From Thalassobaculum litoreum DSM 18839 (lineage in GTDB: Bacteria; Pseudomonadota; Alphaproteobacteria; Thalassobaculales; Thalassobaculaceae), in the NCBI RefSeq assembly GCF_900102465.1, contig NZ_FNBW01000001.1:434557-498556 (forward strand): a stretch of DNA of 64,000 nucleotides, written 5' to 3'. The translations under genes were made by a program, and so were the position numbers. The notes beneath the pieces were generated by a model. It did no database searches, had not been told where the DNA came from, and saw only the letters and a program-made list of their open reading frames with translations. This document shows, piece by piece, positions 33,779-45,667 of this stretch (positions are counted from its first letter, which is position 1; every line of letters begins with the position of its first letter).

Positions 33779-35260
33779 TCAGGCGAAGAACACGAAGCTG
33801 ATCAGGAGGAAGATCGGCATCAGGATCAAACCCGACCAGATCATATATCCGAAGAAGCTCGGCATCGCGATGCCACGCTCCTCGGCGATGGCCTTGACCA
33901 TGAAGTTCGGTGCGTTGCCGATATAGGAGTTGGCGCCCATGAACACCGCACCGGCGGAGATCGCCAGCAGGGTGTTGGCCATCGGCCCCATCAGCTCCTG
34001 GGCGTCGCCGCCGGCAGTGTTGAAGAACACCAGGTAAGTCGGTGCGTTATCCAGGAAGGACGACAGAATGCCGGTCAGCCAGAAATAGGCCATATTCACC
34101 GGCTCTCCCGTCTCCGTCGACACCGCCGACACCACGTCGCGCAGGGAGCCGTCGGTGCCCGCCTTCAGAATCGCGATCGCCGGAATGATGGTCAGGAAGA
34201 TGCCGGCGAACAGCTTGGCCACCTCCAGGATCGGGAACCAGGTGAAGCCGTTGGCCAGGCGACTCTCCAGGCTGGTGACCTTCCAGGAGATAAAGGCGAT
34301 CGCCAGCAGCAGGACGTCGCGGACGATATTCTGGATATCCCACGGCACATGGTAGATCACGAGGCTGATGCCCGGCTTCCACACGCCGGACAGCAGGACG
34401 GCACCGACCACGCCGGCGAGCAGCAGAATATTGAACTTGCCCTCCAGAGCGATTTTTTCGCCCGCCGTGCTCGGAACCGCCCGGACCTCCTCGCTCTCCT
34501 TGGCCCAGAAGTACTTGTCGATCCCGTAGAACAGCACCAACAGGATTACCGAGACCAGCGCCATCGGCGCCAGCATATGCGTGGTCGGCCAGAAGAACGA
34601 CACGCCCTTCAGGAATCCAAGGAACAGCGGCGGATCCCCGAGCGGCGTCAGCGAGCCGCCGACATTGGCCACCAGGAAGATGAAGAACACGACAACGTGG
34701 ACCTTGTGCTTGCGGTCCTCGTTGGCGTTCAGGATCGGCCGGATCAGCAGCATGGCCGCGCCGGTGGTTCCCATCCAGCTCGCGATCACCGTGCCGAGCA
34801 GCAGGATGCCGGTGTTCATCTCCGGCGTGCCGCGCAGGGTGCCCGTCACCCGGACGCCGCCGGCGACGGTGAACAGCGACAGCAGCAGAATGATGAAGGG
34901 GATGTACTCCAGCAGCCCGACATGGATGACCTCGTACAGGGCGAGGTCGAACCCGAAGATCAGCGCGAAGGGCACCAGGAAGGACAGTGCCCAGAGTGCC
35001 GAGATCTTGCCGAAGTGATGGTGCCAGAACTCACCGGCCACCAGCGGAAAGATGGCGATGGACAGCAGGATGCCGGCGAAGGGGATCACCCAGAGGAGAT
35101 TGAGCTCGGCGCCGTTCAGATGCGGCGCCCCCTCGCCCGCCGCCATGGCCGACCCGGCGCTGAGCGCCATCAGGGCCATCGCCGCCGGCACGGATCTGAA
35201 TAAATGGCGCGCCCCGTTCCGGCCAATCGCCCAACTTCCGCCAATCAACGTCTTCGGCAT
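33779..35260 (-). CDS. nhaD: NhaD-type sodium:proton antiporter (ion transporter superfamily)
   Basis: Inner-membrane protein of 493 residues with at least eleven hydrophobic segments. After a cleavable-looking leader ending SAGSAMAAGEG come conserved NhaD segments: WHHHFGKISALWAL, GTVIASWMGTTGAAMLLIRP, FLVANVGGSLTPLGDPPLFLGFL and LSSFLDNAPTYLVFFN. The last two hold acidic and polar residues needed for ion exchange in this family. Expected function is Na+ (or Li+) export in exchange for protons. ATG 35260 is used with GGGAGGACG upstream; an earlier in-frame start adds 19 unlike residues. It is divergent from coxG. Confidence 0.9.
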   Translation of the reverse strand: MPKTLIGGSWAIGRNGARHLFRSVPAAMALMALSAGSAMAAGEGAPHLNGAELNLLWVIPFAGILLSIAIFPLVAGEFWHHHFGKISALWALSFLVPFALIFGFDLALYEVIHVGLLEYIPFIILLLSLFTVAGGVRVTGTLRGTPEMNTGILLLGTVIASWMGTTGAAMLLIRPILNANEDRKHKVHVVVFFIFLVANVGGSLTPLGDPPLFLGFLKGVSFFWPTTHMLAPMALVSVILLVLFYGIDKYFWAKESEEVRAVPSTAGEKIALEGKFNILLLAGVVGAVLLSGVWKPGISLVIYHVPWDIQNIVRDVLLLAIAFISWKVTSLESRLANGFTWFPILEVAKLFAGIFLTIIPAIAILKAGTDGSLRDVVSAVSTETGEPVNMAYFWLTGILSSFLDNAPTYLVFFNTAGGDAQELMGPMANTLLAISAGAVFMGANSYIGNAPNFMVKAIAEERGIAMPSFFGYMIWSGLILMPIFLLISFVFFA

Positions 35261-35483
35261 CCTCGTTCGTCCTCCCACGGCGTCTTCGCGACCGATACCC
35301 CGCCGATGCTCGGACACCGGCCTTTAAAAGCGCGCGAGTATGCCCGATGCCCCACGCCGCCGAAACCCCGGATGCGCCCGAACTGACACACCGCCGGGTC
35401 GGTGACAAGCCGCGCGCAATCATGATAGATCCCGTGTGATACGTGACTGCGACGACAGCCCGCCGACCCAGGAGATCGTCCCG

Positions 35484-36212
35484 ATGGACATGACCGGCAA
35501 ACAGATCATCCCCGCTCCCCGCCAGACGGTTTGGGAGGCGCTGAACGATCCGGACGTGCTGAAGGAATGCATTCCGGGCTGTGAGGAAATCGAGAAGACC
35601 GGTGAACATGGTTTCACCGCGAAGGTCTCCGCCAAGGTCGGCCCGGTGAAGGCGAAATTCGCCGGCGCGGTCGAGCTCCAGGATCTCAATCCGCCGGTCA
35701 GCTACACGATCGTCGGCGAAGGCAAGGGCGGCGCCGCCGGCTTCGCCAAGGGCGGGGCCAAGGTCAATCTCGAGGAAACCACCGAGGACGGCGCCCCCGC
35801 CACCATCCTGACCTATGAGGTCAATGCAAGCGTCGGCGGAAAACTCGCCGCGATCGGCAGCCGGCTGATCGATTCGACGGCGAAGAAATACGCCAACGAC
35901 TTCTTCGAGAAATTCAAGGAAATCGCCTCGGAACGCGCACCCGGCGACGCTGCCGCCGTGCCGGCCGCCGAAACCCCGGCGTCCGACGCGAAGCCCGCCG
36001 GCGCCCAGACCGCGGCGGCCGCTCCCAAATCTGCCCCTGCCAAGAAGGAGGATCATGCCGTGACCGAAACCGCCGACCCGCGTAGCGAAGAGATGAAGCG
36101 CCTCGGGATTCCCGCCGAGAACGTCTACGACGGCCTGCATTGGGCCGCCGCCCTTTCCTGGGTGGCCCTGGCCGCCGCCACCGTGCTGCTTGTCGTCACA
36201 GCGAACGCCTGA
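35484..36212 (+). CDS. coxG: CoxG-like SRPBCC protein with C-terminal membrane anchor
   Basis: Protein of 242 residues. Residues 1-150 form the CoxG/SRPBCC helix-grip domain, opening [20 protein letters not shown] with [17 protein letters not shown]. An Ala/Pro/Lys-rich linker (about 153-195) follows, then a single hydrophobic helix near the C-terminus (about 218-238). CoxG recruits carbon monoxide dehydrogenase to the membrane and carries electrons or a quinone-like lipid in known systems. ATG 35484 has a GGAGA site. It is separated from coxSLM by frmA, but the pairing supports a shared function. Confidence 0.9.
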   Translation: MDMTGKQIIPAPRQTVWEALNDPDVLKECIPGCEEIEKTGEHGFTAKVSAKVGPVKAKFAGAVELQDLNPPVSYTIVGEGKGGAAGFAKGGAKVNLEETTEDGAPATILTYEVNASVGGKLAAIGSRLIDSTAKKYANDFFEKFKEIASERAPGDAAAVPAAETPASDAKPAGAQTAAAAPKSAPAKKEDHAVTETADPRSEEMKRLGIPAENVYDGLHWAAALSWVALAAATVLLVVTANA

Positions 36213-36277
36213 TCCGACACGATGAGGACCGGGCACCAAGACCCGGATCCGTTGCCGCCGAGCCCGAGGGGGAAACC

Positions 36278-37387
36278 ATGAAGACACGCGCCGCCGTCGC
36301 TTTCGCCGCCGGCAAGCCGCTGGAGATCTGCGACGTCGACCTGGAAGGCCCGAAGGAGGGCGAGGTCCTGGTCGAGGTCAAGGCCACCGGTATCTGCCAT
36401 ACCGACGCCTTCACCCTGTCGGGCGGCGACCCGGAAGGCATCTTCCCCTCGATCCTCGGCCATGAGGGGGCGGGCGTCGTCGTCGATGTCGGCCCCGGCG
36501 TGAAGACCCTGAAGAAGGGCGACCACGTGATCCCGCTCTACACCCCGGAATGCCGGGAGTGCGAGTACTGCCTGAATCCGAAGACCAACCTGTGCCAGAA
36601 GATCCGCGTCACCCAGGGCCAGGGCCTGATGCCGGACGGCAGCTCGCGGTTCTCGCTCGATGGCAAGCCGCTGTTCCACTACATGGGCTGCTCGACCTTC
36701 GCCAACCACACGGTGCTGCCGGAGATCGCGCTGGCCAAGGTCCGCCAGGACGCGCCGTTCGACAAGATCTGCTACATCGGCTGCGGCGTGACCACGGGTA
36801 TCGGCGCCGTGGTGAACACCGCCAAGGTCGAGCCGGGCTCCAACGTCGTCGTCTTCGGTCTCGGCGGCATCGGCCTGAATGTGATCCAGGGCGCCAAGAT
36901 GGTCGGTGCCAACATGATCGTGGGCGTGGACCTGAACCCGGCGCGTAAGGCGCTGGGCGAGCAGTTCGGCATGACCCACTTCGTCAATCCCAAGGAGATC
37001 GACGGCGATATCGTCGGCCACCTGGTGGAGCTGACCGGCGGCGGGGCCGATTACTCCTTCGAGTGCATCGGCAACGTCACCACCATGCGCCAGGCCCTGG
37101 AATGCGCCCATAAGGGCTGGGGCGAGAGCATCATCATCGGCGTCGCCGGCGCCGGCCAGGAGATCTCCACCCGCCCATTCCAACTGGTCACCGGCCGGTC
37201 CTGGCGCGGCACGGCCTTCGGCGGAGCCCGCGGCCGCACCGACGTGCCGAAGATCGTCGACTGGTACATGGACGGGAAGATCGATATCGACTCCCTCATC
37301 ACCCACACCATGCCGCTCGACGAGATCAACGAGGGCTTCCACCTGATGCACGAGGGCAAGTCGATCCGCAGCGTCGTGGTGTACTGA
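36278..37387 (+). CDS. frmA: S-(hydroxymethyl)glutathione dehydrogenase / class III alcohol dehydrogenase
   Basis: Zinc medium-chain dehydrogenase of 369 residues that oxidises the glutathione adduct of formaldehyde. Catalytic zinc ligands are in [21 protein letters not shown] and [10 protein letters not shown]. The structural zinc site is [15 protein letters not shown]. The NAD site is [16 protein letters not shown]. The highly conserved class III segment [20 protein letters not shown] is present. A GAGGGGG site precedes ATG 36278. S-formylglutathione hydrolase is not adjacent. It is flanked by coxG and coxS in the same direction, with a terminator after it. Confidence 0.96.
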   Translation: MKTRAAVAFAAGKPLEICDVDLEGPKEGEVLVEVKATGICHTDAFTLSGGDPEGIFPSILGHEGAGVVVDVGPGVKTLKKGDHVIPLYTPECRECEYCLNPKTNLCQKIRVTQGQGLMPDGSSRFSLDGKPLFHYMGCSTFANHTVLPEIALAKVRQDAPFDKICYIGCGVTTGIGAVVNTAKVEPGSNVVVFGLGGIGLNVIQGAKMVGANMIVGVDLNPARKALGEQFGMTHFVNPKEIDGDIVGHLVELTGGGADYSFECIGNVTTMRQALECAHKGWGESIIIGVAGAGQEISTRPFQLVTGRSWRGTAFGGARGRTDVPKIVDWYMDGKIDIDSLITHTMPLDEINEGFHLMHEGKSIRSVVVY

Positions 37388-37418
37388 GGGCTCTTCCTTA
37401 TGATCTCCACATTGATCG

Positions 37419-37450
37419 ATGGCCGCCGGGAACACTCCGGCGGCCATTTT
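37419..37450 (+). terminator. Intrinsic terminator after frmA
   Basis: Stem ATGGCCGCCGG (37419-37429) pairs perfectly with CCGGCGGCCAT (37437-37447) over a seven-base loop. It is followed by TTTT then CGTTT. It is 32 bp after the frmA stop codon and separates frmA from coxSLM. Confidence 0.88.
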
Positions 37451-37474
37451 CGTTTCGCCCCCTCCCCGTATCTC

Positions 37475-37583
37475 ACTCCCCGGATTTGTTCCAGGGCCCA
37501 TCCGTCAGCCGCTCGGCCGCCTGTAAGCACTCGCCGGCGACCGGGGCTTCACAACCGTAGGTCCCGGAATAAATCCGGGGAGT
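37475..37583. repeat. Long imperfect intergenic inverted repeat
   Basis: The 18-base arm ACTCCCCGGATTTGTTCC (37475-37492) is complementary, with one mismatch, to 37566-37583. Partial complementarity continues inward (AGGGCCC against GGTCCC). The 73-base centre encodes nothing recognisable. It looks like a dispersed intergenic palindrome. Confidence 0.55.
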
Positions 37584-37784
37584 GTTTGAGAGGAGGAAGG
37601 TTGGTGGCACACCCCGACAAGCCGGCGCGACATAACGGGGCACCCGCCGAGCGGCCTCGCCGCTTGACCTTGGGCGGGCGGGGAATGAGACTGCACCCAG
37701 AGAGGGGCGGCACCGTATACGGGAACGCCAAAACGCCCCCTGCCAACCAAACCAGTCGACTGCTTCACGAGGGAGTATAAGGGC

Positions 37785-38246
<462 letters not shown>

Positions 38247-38351
38247 CCGGACCGGCGACTCGCGTGGTTCGCTTAGACTGATCTCGAAACAATGTCCGGC
38301 AACCCCTTGTCAGAAAAAGAACAAGGGGACCGGCGACTAGGGAGAGAGAGC

Positions 38352-40727
<2,376 letters not shown>

Positions 40728-40768
40728 ACGACAGATGACCTGACCAAGGGTTACAGGAGACACAAGCC

Positions 40769-41566
40769 ATGTACGATTTCGCCTATCACAAGCCGTCGTC
40801 CGTCGCCGATGCGGTCGCCGCCCGCAGCGGGGCCGAGGACGGTACCTTCGTGGCCGGCGGCATGACGCTGGTGCCGACGCTGAAGCAGCGTCTGGCCCAG
40901 CCGTCGGATCTGGTCGATCTGGGGGGCATCGGCGAGCTCCACGGCATCACCGTGTCCGGGGATACCGTCACCATCGGTGCGATGACGACCCACGGCGCCG
41001 TCGCCAAGTCCGCCGAGGTCCAGTCGGCGATCCCGGCCCTGGCCGCCCTTGCCGGCGGCATCGGCGACCCGCAGGTCCGCAACCGCGGCACCATCGGCGG
41101 CTCGGTGGCCAACAACGACCCGGCGGCGGACTATCCCGCGGCCTGTATGGCGCTCGGCGCCACCATCAAGACCGACAAGCGCGAGGTACCGGCGGACGAG
41201 TTCTTCACCGGCCTGTTCGAGACCGCGCTGGACGAGGGCGAGATGATCGTCTCGGTGTCCTTTCCCAAGCCGGAGAAGGCGGCCTACCAGAAGTTCATCA
41301 ACCCGGCCTCGCGCTATGCCCTGGTCGGCGTGTTCGTGGCCAAGACCGGCGGCGGCGTAAAGGTCGCGGTCACCGGAGCGGGCCAGGACGGCGTGTTCCG
41401 GGTACCGGAGATGGAGAGCGCGCTGTCCTCCAACCTGTCGGCCGACGCCATTGCCGACGTGGCCGTGGATGCCGACACGCTGAACTCGGACATCCACGCC
41501 AGTGCCGAGTACCGCTCGCACCTGATCACCGTGATGGCCAAGCGCGCGGTCGCGGCACTTTCCTGA
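40769..41566 (+). CDS. coxM: Molybdenum hydroxylase FAD-binding medium subunit, CoxM
   Basis: FAD subunit of 265 residues. FAD pyrophosphate-binding segments are VAGGMTLVPTLKQRL and NRGTIGGSVANNDPAADYPA. A C-terminal CO_deh_flav_C domain follows from about residue 165. It accepts electrons from CoxS and hands them to the membrane chain, probably helped by CoxG. It follows coxL after 41 bp and ends the cluster; a terminator lies 25 bp beyond. No coxDEF maturation genes are next to it. Confidence 0.95.
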   Translation: MYDFAYHKPSSVADAVAARSGAEDGTFVAGGMTLVPTLKQRLAQPSDLVDLGGIGELHGITVSGDTVTIGAMTTHGAVAKSAEVQSAIPALAALAGGIGDPQVRNRGTIGGSVANNDPAADYPAACMALGATIKTDKREVPADEFFTGLFETALDEGEMIVSVSFPKPEKAAYQKFINPASRYALVGVFVAKTGGGVKVAVTGAGQDGVFRVPEMESALSSNLSADAIADVAVDADTLNSDIHASAEYRSHLITVMAKRAVAALS

Positions 41567-41590
41567 CCGTCTATCGGAATTTCTGAAGGC

Positions 41591-41627
41591 CGGGCCGGTT
41601 CTATCAGTGGAACCGGCCCGTTGCTTT
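41591..41627 (+). terminator. Intrinsic terminator after coxSLM
   Basis: An 11-base perfect stem (41591-41601 with 41610-41620) closes an eight-base loop. It is followed by TTGCTTT, an interrupted U-tract. It lies directly after coxM and before the CigR-like gene. Confidence 0.8.
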
Positions 41628-41674
41628 GGCGTGTGTGATATCGTCAAGCGTTTGAGCTTTCAGGAGACACCCCC

Positions 41675-42157
41675 ATGGCTTTCAAGCCAATCGCCCTTGC
41701 CGCAGCCCTGTCCATCGCCCTCGCCGGCCCGGCCCTGGCCAAGAACGACAAGGCACCGGGCAATGCTGGCAACGGTAAGCCCGCCCATGCGGGTAATCCC
41801 GGCAACAAGGGAGGCGGCGGATCCAGCAGCACCTCCGACGGGGTGGCGGCGGCCGCCGCGGCCGGCGCCGTGCTCGCGGGCATTCTGCTGAGCGACAGCG
41901 AGCGCGCGACGATCACCCGCTACTTCCAGACCCATCCGCAGCCTGCGAAGCCGCTGCCCCCGGGCATCGCCAAGAACCTTGCCCGCGGCAAGCCGCTGCC
42001 CCCGGGCATCGCCAAGCAGGTGGCGCCGAACGACCTGCTGCGCCAGGTCTCGATCCCGAGGGGCTATTCGCTGGAGACCGTCGGCACCGACGTCGTGCTG
42101 ATCGAGATCGGGACGCGGATCGTCGCGGACATCCTCAAAGACGTGGTGCGCAACTAA
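41675..42157 (+). CDS. CigR/RcnB-like secreted small protein
   Basis: Exported protein of 160 residues. Signal peptide MAFKPIALAAALSIALAGPALA ends near residue 22. A low-complexity Gly/Asn/Lys stretch follows (23-52), then a short hydrophobic Ala-rich segment. The C-terminal third has the duplicated motif KPLPPGIAKNLARG and KPLPPGIAKQVAPND, then GTDVVLIEIGTRIVADIL. This pattern is that of proteins named anti-virulence regulator CigR or RcnB-like. Their molecular function in non-pathogens is unknown. A GGAGA site precedes ATG 41675. It lies between terminators and ppa. Confidence 0.8.
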   Translation: MAFKPIALAAALSIALAGPALAKNDKAPGNAGNGKPAHAGNPGNKGGGGSSSTSDGVAAAAAAGAVLAGILLSDSERATITRYFQTHPQPAKPLPPGIAKNLARGKPLPPGIAKQVAPNDLLRQVSIPRGYSLETVGTDVVLIEIGTRIVADILKDVVRN

Positions 42158-42237
42158 TCGCGCCTTGCCCTCGGCTCGCGGGCGGTCTATGTCGCAGCGC
42201 AACATAATCCACTTCACGCGAGCCCGGGGACTTTCCC

Positions 42238-42777
42238 ATGCGCATCTCCCACATTCCCATCGGCAAGAACCCGCCCTACGACGTCAACGTCCTGATCGAG
42301 GTATCGCTCGGCTCCGACCCGGTGAAGTACGAGTTCGACGAGGACAGCGGCGCGCTGTTCGTCGACCGCTTCCTGCACACCGCGATGACCTATCCGTGCA
42401 ACTACGGCTTCGTGCCGCACACCCTGGCCAATGACGGCGACCCGGTGGACGTTCTGGTGGTCGGCAGCAACCCGATCATGCCGAAGGCGGTGATCAACGT
42501 GCGGCCCGTCGGCGTGCTGATCATGGAGGACCAGGAAGGCATGGACGAGAAGATCCTGGCCGTGCCGGTCGACAAGCTGCACCCGTACTACTCGGACGTC
42601 GCCTCCTGGACCGACCTGCCGGCGATCCTGACCGACCAGATCAAGCACTTCTTCACCCACTACAAGGACCTCGAGGTCGGCAAGTGGGTACGGGTCGACC
42701 GTTGGGGCGACGCCGAGGAAGCCATGGAACTGATCCGCCAGGGGATCGAAAGCGCGAAGAAGAAGGCCGAGGCCTGA
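42238..42777 (+). CDS. ppa: Inorganic pyrophosphatase (family I)
   Basis: Soluble Mg-dependent pyrophosphatase of 179 residues, the normal bacterial length. KYEFDEDSGALFVDR supplies substrate-binding lysine and tyrosine. The signature DGDPVDVLV carries three catalytic aspartates. KHFFTHYKDLEVGKWV closes the active site. It hydrolyses pyrophosphate released by biosynthesis. It is a single gene between the CigR-like gene and the CoA-transferase gene. Confidence 0.97.
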   Translation: MRISHIPIGKNPPYDVNVLIEVSLGSDPVKYEFDEDSGALFVDRFLHTAMTYPCNYGFVPHTLANDGDPVDVLVVGSNPIMPKAVINVRPVGVLIMEDQEGMDEKILAVPVDKLHPYYSDVASWTDLPAILTDQIKHFFTHYKDLEVGKWVRVDRWGDAEEAMELIRQGIESAKKKAEA

Positions 42778-42911
42778 TCACAGGCACGATCGTCCCCTCT
42801 CTCCCTGGATCGAGACAGACGGCGACAGGCGGCAGATCGCCCGCTTGTCGCCCTCCCGCCCGTGGTCTAAAACCGGCCAAAAGCGTGTAATCCAGGAAGG
42901 GAGAGCCCCGC

Positions 42912-44102
42912 ATGGCAGCGGAGCAGACAGCGGCCGGGACATCTGCGGCCGACAAACAGGCCGGGCCGCTCAGCGGCATCACCGTCGTCGATTTGAGCCG
43001 CATTCTCGCGGGCCCCTACTGCACCCTGATGATGGCCGAGCTCGGCGCCCGGGTGATCAAGGTGGAGACCCCCGGCACCGGCGACGACGCCCGGCACTAC
43101 GGCCCCTTCGTCAACGGCAAGTCGGCCTATTTCCAGTCGGTCAACCGCGGCAAGCAGAGTATAGCGCTCAACCTGAAGGACGACGGCGACCGCGCCACCT
43201 TCGAGAAGCTGCTGGCGAAGGCCGACGTCATCGTCGAGAACTTCCGCCCCGGCACGATGGAGAAGCTCGGCTACGGCTGGGAGGATCTCCATCCCAAGTA
43301 TCCCAAGCTGATCTACGCCTCGGCCTCCGGCTTCGGCCATTCCGGCCCGGAGATGAAGCGCCCGGCCTATGACATGGTCGTCCAGGGCATGGGCGGCATC
43401 ATGAGCATCACCGGTCACGAGGGATCGCCGCCGACCCGGATCGGCACCTCCATCGGCGACATCGGCGCCGGCCTGTTCACCGCGATCGGCGTGATGTCCG
43501 CCCTGTTCGGCCGCGCCATGACCGGCGAGGCGCGCAAGGTCGATATCGGCATGTTCGACTGCCAGGTGGCGCTGCTGGAAAACGCCGCCATGCGCTATTT
43601 CGTGACCGGCAAGGCGCCCGGTCCGCTCGGCGCCCGGCACCCGTCGATCACCCCGTTCCAGGCTTTCAACACCCAGGACGGCTACATCATCATCGCCGCC
43701 GGCAATGACGGACTGTTCCACAAGATGGCCGACGCCCTGGGCAAGCCGGAGTGGAAGACCGACGACCGCTACACCACCAACGACCTGCGGGCGACCCACG
43801 TCACCGAACTCGAGGCCGAAGTGGAAGCGGTGCTGAAGACCCAGCCGACCGCCCACTGGATGACCGTGATGGACGCCGCCGGCGTGCCGGCCGGGCCGAT
43901 CAACGATATCGGTCAGGCCGTCGAGTATCCGCAGACGGCGGCCCGCAACATGGTCGTCACCGTGGACGACCCGGTCACCGGCCCGATGAAGGTGGTCGGT
44001 AACCCGATCAAGATTTCCGGCTTTCCGGACCCGACAACGCGGCTCCCGGCTCCGAACCTGGACCAAGACCGCGATGCAATTCTGAGGGAGATCGAACAAT
44101 GA
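42912..44102 (+). CDS. CaiB/BaiF family (class III) CoA-transferase
   Basis: Enzyme of 396 residues that moves CoA between carboxylic acids. It opens with GPLSGITVVDLSRILAGPYC. Catalytic Asp154 is in RPAYDMVVQGMGGIMSITG. VNRGKQSIALNLKDDGDR and PGPLGARHPSITPFQAFN are further family hallmarks. A GGAAGGGAGAG site precedes ATG 42912. The stop codon overlaps the start of the aldehyde dehydrogenase in an ATGA. The pair suggests a catabolic route in which an aldehyde is oxidised to an acid that is then thioesterified. The substrate is not inferable. Confidence 0.93.
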   Translation: MAAEQTAAGTSAADKQAGPLSGITVVDLSRILAGPYCTLMMAELGARVIKVETPGTGDDARHYGPFVNGKSAYFQSVNRGKQSIALNLKDDGDRATFEKLLAKADVIVENFRPGTMEKLGYGWEDLHPKYPKLIYASASGFGHSGPEMKRPAYDMVVQGMGGIMSITGHEGSPPTRIGTSIGDIGAGLFTAIGVMSALFGRAMTGEARKVDIGMFDCQVALLENAAMRYFVTGKAPGPLGARHPSITPFQAFNTQDGYIIIAAGNDGLFHKMADALGKPEWKTDDRYTTNDLRATHVTELEAEVEAVLKTQPTAHWMTVMDAAGVPAGPINDIGQAVEYPQTAARNMVVTVDDPVTGPMKVVGNPIKISGFPDPTTRLPAPNLDQDRDAILREIEQ

Positions 44103-45628
44103 ACCTGATGGTGAGCGATCTCGACTACGGCCAGGAGCCGTCGCTCGAGCCGAACCTGGACCCCTACGCGCTGGCCAAGGCCCTCAGCGGCCGCCACCTG
44201 ATCGGCGGCAAGCTCGTTCAGGCCGCGTCGGGCAAGACCTTCGAGGTCATCTACCCGGCGACCGGCGAGATCATCGGCTTTGGCGCCGCCGGCGATGCGG
44301 AGGACGTGAACCGGGCCGTTGAGGATGCCGCCGCCGCGCAGAAGGCATGGGGCAAGATGCGCGCCCGCGACCGCGGCAAGCTGCTCTACAAATGCGCCGA
44401 GGCGCTGGAGGAGCATGTCGAGGAGCTGGGCCGGCTGATCGCCCTGGAGACCGGCAAGGCCCTGCGCACCGAGAGCCGGGTGGAAGCCTCCATCCTGGCG
44501 GACGCCTTCCACTTCCATGCCGGCCTCGGCTCGGAGCTGAAGGGCGAGACCGTCCCGCACCATCCGGACATGCTCACCATCACGGTGCGCGAGCCGATCG
44601 GCGTGGTCGGCGCGATCATCCCGTGGAACGTGCCGCTGCTGCTGATGGCGCTGAAGATCGCCCCGGCGATGCTGGCGGGCAACGCGGTGGTGGTGAAGTC
44701 GGCCGAGGAAGCGCCGCTGACCGTGCTGCGCGTCTGCCAGATCATGAACTCGATCCTGCCGCCGGGCATCTTCAACATGCTGTCGGGCTTCGGCCCGGAA
44801 TGCGGCGCGCCGCTGGTCGAACACAAGAAGGTCGGCAAGGTAACCTTCACCGGTTCGGTGGAGACCGGCAAGATCGTCTACAGGACCGCCGCCGACAAGC
44901 TGATCCCGGTCACGCTGGAGCTGGGCGGCAAATCGCCGATGATCATCATGGCCGACGCCAATATCGACAAGGCGCTGAATGGTGCCGTGGTCGGCATGCG
45001 CTTCACCCGCCAGGGCCAGTCCTGCACGGCGGCCAGCCGCATCTTCGTGCATGACAGCCTCTACGACACCTTCGTGGAGAAGCTGCGCGCCCAGGTCGAC
45101 GCCATGGTCATGGGCGACCCGCTGGACGAGAAGACCGATATCGGCACCATCATCTCGCCGGAGCAGTTCAAGAAGGTCACCGGCTATATCGAGCACGGCA
45201 AGTCCGAGGCCGGCGCGAAGCCGATCGAATGCTCGGCCATGCCGACCGACGAGAAGTTCAAGGACGGCCTGTTCGTGCGCCCCGTGCTGTTCACCGAGAT
45301 GACCAACGACAGCAGGCTGTCGCGCGAGGAGATCTTCGGACCGGTCACCTGCATCATCCGCTGGACCGACCTGGACGAAGTGGTCGCGGCGGCGAACGAT
45401 ACCGAGTACGGGCTGGCGGCCACCCTGTGGACCAACGACCTGCACGCGGCGCTGAACGTGACCGAGAAGCTGGAAGCCGGCTTCGTCCAGGTGAACCAGA
45501 ACCTGGTTGTGCAGCCGGGCCTCAGCTACGGTGGCGTGAAGAATTCCGGCCTCGGCAAGGAAGCCACGCTGGAGGCGATGCTTGAGCACTTCACCCACAA
45601 GAAGACGGTCATCTTCAACAAGACCTGA
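44099..45628 (+). CDS. Aldehyde dehydrogenase family protein
   Basis: NAD(P)-dependent dehydrogenase of 509 residues. The catalytic cysteine is Cys309 in RQGQSCTAASRIF and the general base is Glu274 in LELGGKSP. The cofactor-binding segment is IIPWNVPLLLMALKIAPAML. EEIFGPVTCIIRW is the conserved C-terminal motif. It resembles betaine or phenylacetaldehyde dehydrogenase-like enzymes rather than CoA-acylating ones. It is translationally coupled to the CoA-transferase gene. The penicillin acylase family gene starts 39 bp later and may be in the same operon. Confidence 0.94.
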   Translation: MNLMVSDLDYGQEPSLEPNLDPYALAKALSGRHLIGGKLVQAASGKTFEVIYPATGEIIGFGAAGDAEDVNRAVEDAAAAQKAWGKMRARDRGKLLYKCAEALEEHVEELGRLIALETGKALRTESRVEASILADAFHFHAGLGSELKGETVPHHPDMLTITVREPIGVVGAIIPWNVPLLLMALKIAPAMLAGNAVVVKSAEEAPLTVLRVCQIMNSILPPGIFNMLSGFGPECGAPLVEHKKVGKVTFTGSVETGKIVYRTAADKLIPVTLELGGKSPMIIMADANIDKALNGAVVGMRFTRQGQSCTAASRIFVHDSLYDTFVEKLRAQVDAMVMGDPLDEKTDIGTIISPEQFKKVTGYIEHGKSEAGAKPIECSAMPTDEKFKDGLFVRPVLFTEMTNDSRLSREEIFGPVTCIIRWTDLDEVVAAANDTEYGLAATLWTNDLHAALNVTEKLEAGFVQVNQNLVVQPGLSYGGVKNSGLGKEATLEAMLEHFTHKKTVIFNKT

Positions 45629-45667
45629 TACCGTCGGGATCGCGCAGACACAGAGCGGGAGAGCGGT

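Larger units (their letters stand above)
37388..37784. other. Intergenic region between frmA and coxS
   Basis: About 400 bp without a supportable gene. It contains the frmA terminator (37419-37450), a long imperfect inverted repeat (37475-37583) and a GC-rich leader before coxS. A TTGACC hexamer near 37673 could be a -35 element but no good -10 partner was found. No recognised riboswitch was seen. Confidence 0.6.

Noticed and set aside
37584-37784. A molybdenum-cofactor or other riboswitch in the coxS leader
   Set aside because: The region is GC-rich and foldable but I could not find the conserved blocks of any known class.
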